Notes under the pieces: model-generated | The model's input: the letters and a program-made list of their open reading frames with translations, nothing else | What the model was told of the DNA's origin: nothing | The model's database searches: none | Assembly (NCBI GenBank): GCA_964491015.1 | Contig: CAZBEY010000047.1 | Coordinates: 1-14,727 of the forward strand | From: JADFRD01 sp964491015 | GTDB lineage: Bacteria; Fidelibacterota; Marinisomatia; Marinisomatales; TCS55 | DNA length: 14,727 nt | Reading direction: 5' to 3' | Part shown: piece by piece, positions 14,510-14,727 of the stretch | How positions within the stretch are numbered: position 1 is the stretch's first letter | How the letters are laid out: every line of letters starts with the position of its first letter | Program-made: the position numbers and the translations under genes

Positions 14510-14727
14510 ATGGACGTAAAAGCAATAGATATAAATAAGTTCGAAAATATTGTATTTTTTACAGGCGCCGGTATGTCTGCTGAATCAGGCGTTCCCACGT
14601 ACCGTGGAGAAGGAGGTATCTGGCATAAATACAAGTGGCAGGAATATGCCTGCCAGGATGCCTGGGAGAAGCATCCGGAAAAAGTGTTTGATTTTCATGA
14701 CTTGCGCAGGGAAGAAGCGTTGAAATG
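14510..14727 (+). CDS. Sir2-family NAD-dependent protein deacylase, 5' part only
   Basis: The first 72 codons of a sirtuin; the gene runs off the window end. The NAD-binding motif is clear: FFTGAGMSAESGVPTYRG at residues 16-33, then GGIWHKY (35-41) and a helical segment to RREEALK. The segment after the motif aligns by eye with class III sirtuins (CobB, SIRT5), which remove succinyl/malonyl as well as acetyl groups using a YxxR motif. Here the aligned residues are His63-Asp-Leu-Arg66, so the Arg is kept but Tyr is replaced by His. ATG at 14510 gives a normal short N-terminus; no strong Shine-Dalgarno is seen. It is divergent from ymdB with a 64-bp gap. Catalytic His and zinc-binding Cys residues lie beyond the window. 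Confidence 0.9.
   Translation, partial: MDVKAIDINKFENIVFFTGAGMSAESGVPTYRGEGGIWHKYKWQEYACQDAWEKHPEKVFDFHDLRREEALK

Overview
The window is a scaffold piece from an uncultured-type bacterial genome. Three runs of exactly 100 N are scaffold joins of unknown real length. Gene content and style suggest the FCB superphylum: an AT-leaning sequence, a ParAB / M23 peptidase / bactofilin / AtpZ-AtpI cluster, an exported PCM whose signal peptide is followed by Gln, and weak Shine-Dalgarno use at several genes. A Neomarinimicrobiota-like (SAR406) or related lineage is my best guess, with low confidence, because there is no rRNA or marker tree to test it.

Region 1 (9-3409) is a tightly packed forward block: parA, parB, a membrane-anchored M23 metallopeptidase, a bactofilin, atpZ and atpI. 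Neighbouring genes overlap by 8-11 nt or lie 2-3 nt apart. It joins chromosome segregation, cell-wall shaping and ATP synthase assembly factors in one probable transcript. A perfect 10-bp stem, 4-nt loop hairpin followed by a T-run lies inside the last codons of atpI, just before atpB.

Region 2 (3425-10260) is the F1Fo ATP synthase in the order atpB-E-F-H-A-G-D-C. All eight subunits are present, but atpC has lost its first ~30 codons to an assembly gap. Two more gaps sit in the atpB-atpE and atpG-atpD spacers; the second abuts a short AGTC-type tandem repeat that is a likely cause of the break.

Region 3 (10261-13222) holds aspS and a short-chain dehydrogenase. AspRS carries His32 and Gly84, the pair associated with non-discriminating (tRNA-Asn-charging) enzymes. 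Between the two genes is a double palindrome that forms a long imperfect inverted repeat and looks like a dispersed REP-type element.

Region 4 (13223-14727) holds an exported protein-L-isoaspartate methyltransferase, a YmdB-type macrodomain gene convergent with it and sharing a TTAA double stop, and, divergent from the macrodomain gene, the start of a class III (CobB/SIRT5-like) sirtuin cut by the window end. Sirtuins make O-acyl-ADP-ribose and YmdB-type macrodomains hydrolyse it, so the divergent pair forms a plausible producer/eraser unit. The sirtuin has His where the acyl-pocket Tyr of the YxxR motif is expected. I found no wholly new system; the best leads are the intragenic terminator-like hairpin, the macrodomain/sirtuin pair, the palindromic repeat and the non-discriminating AspRS signature.
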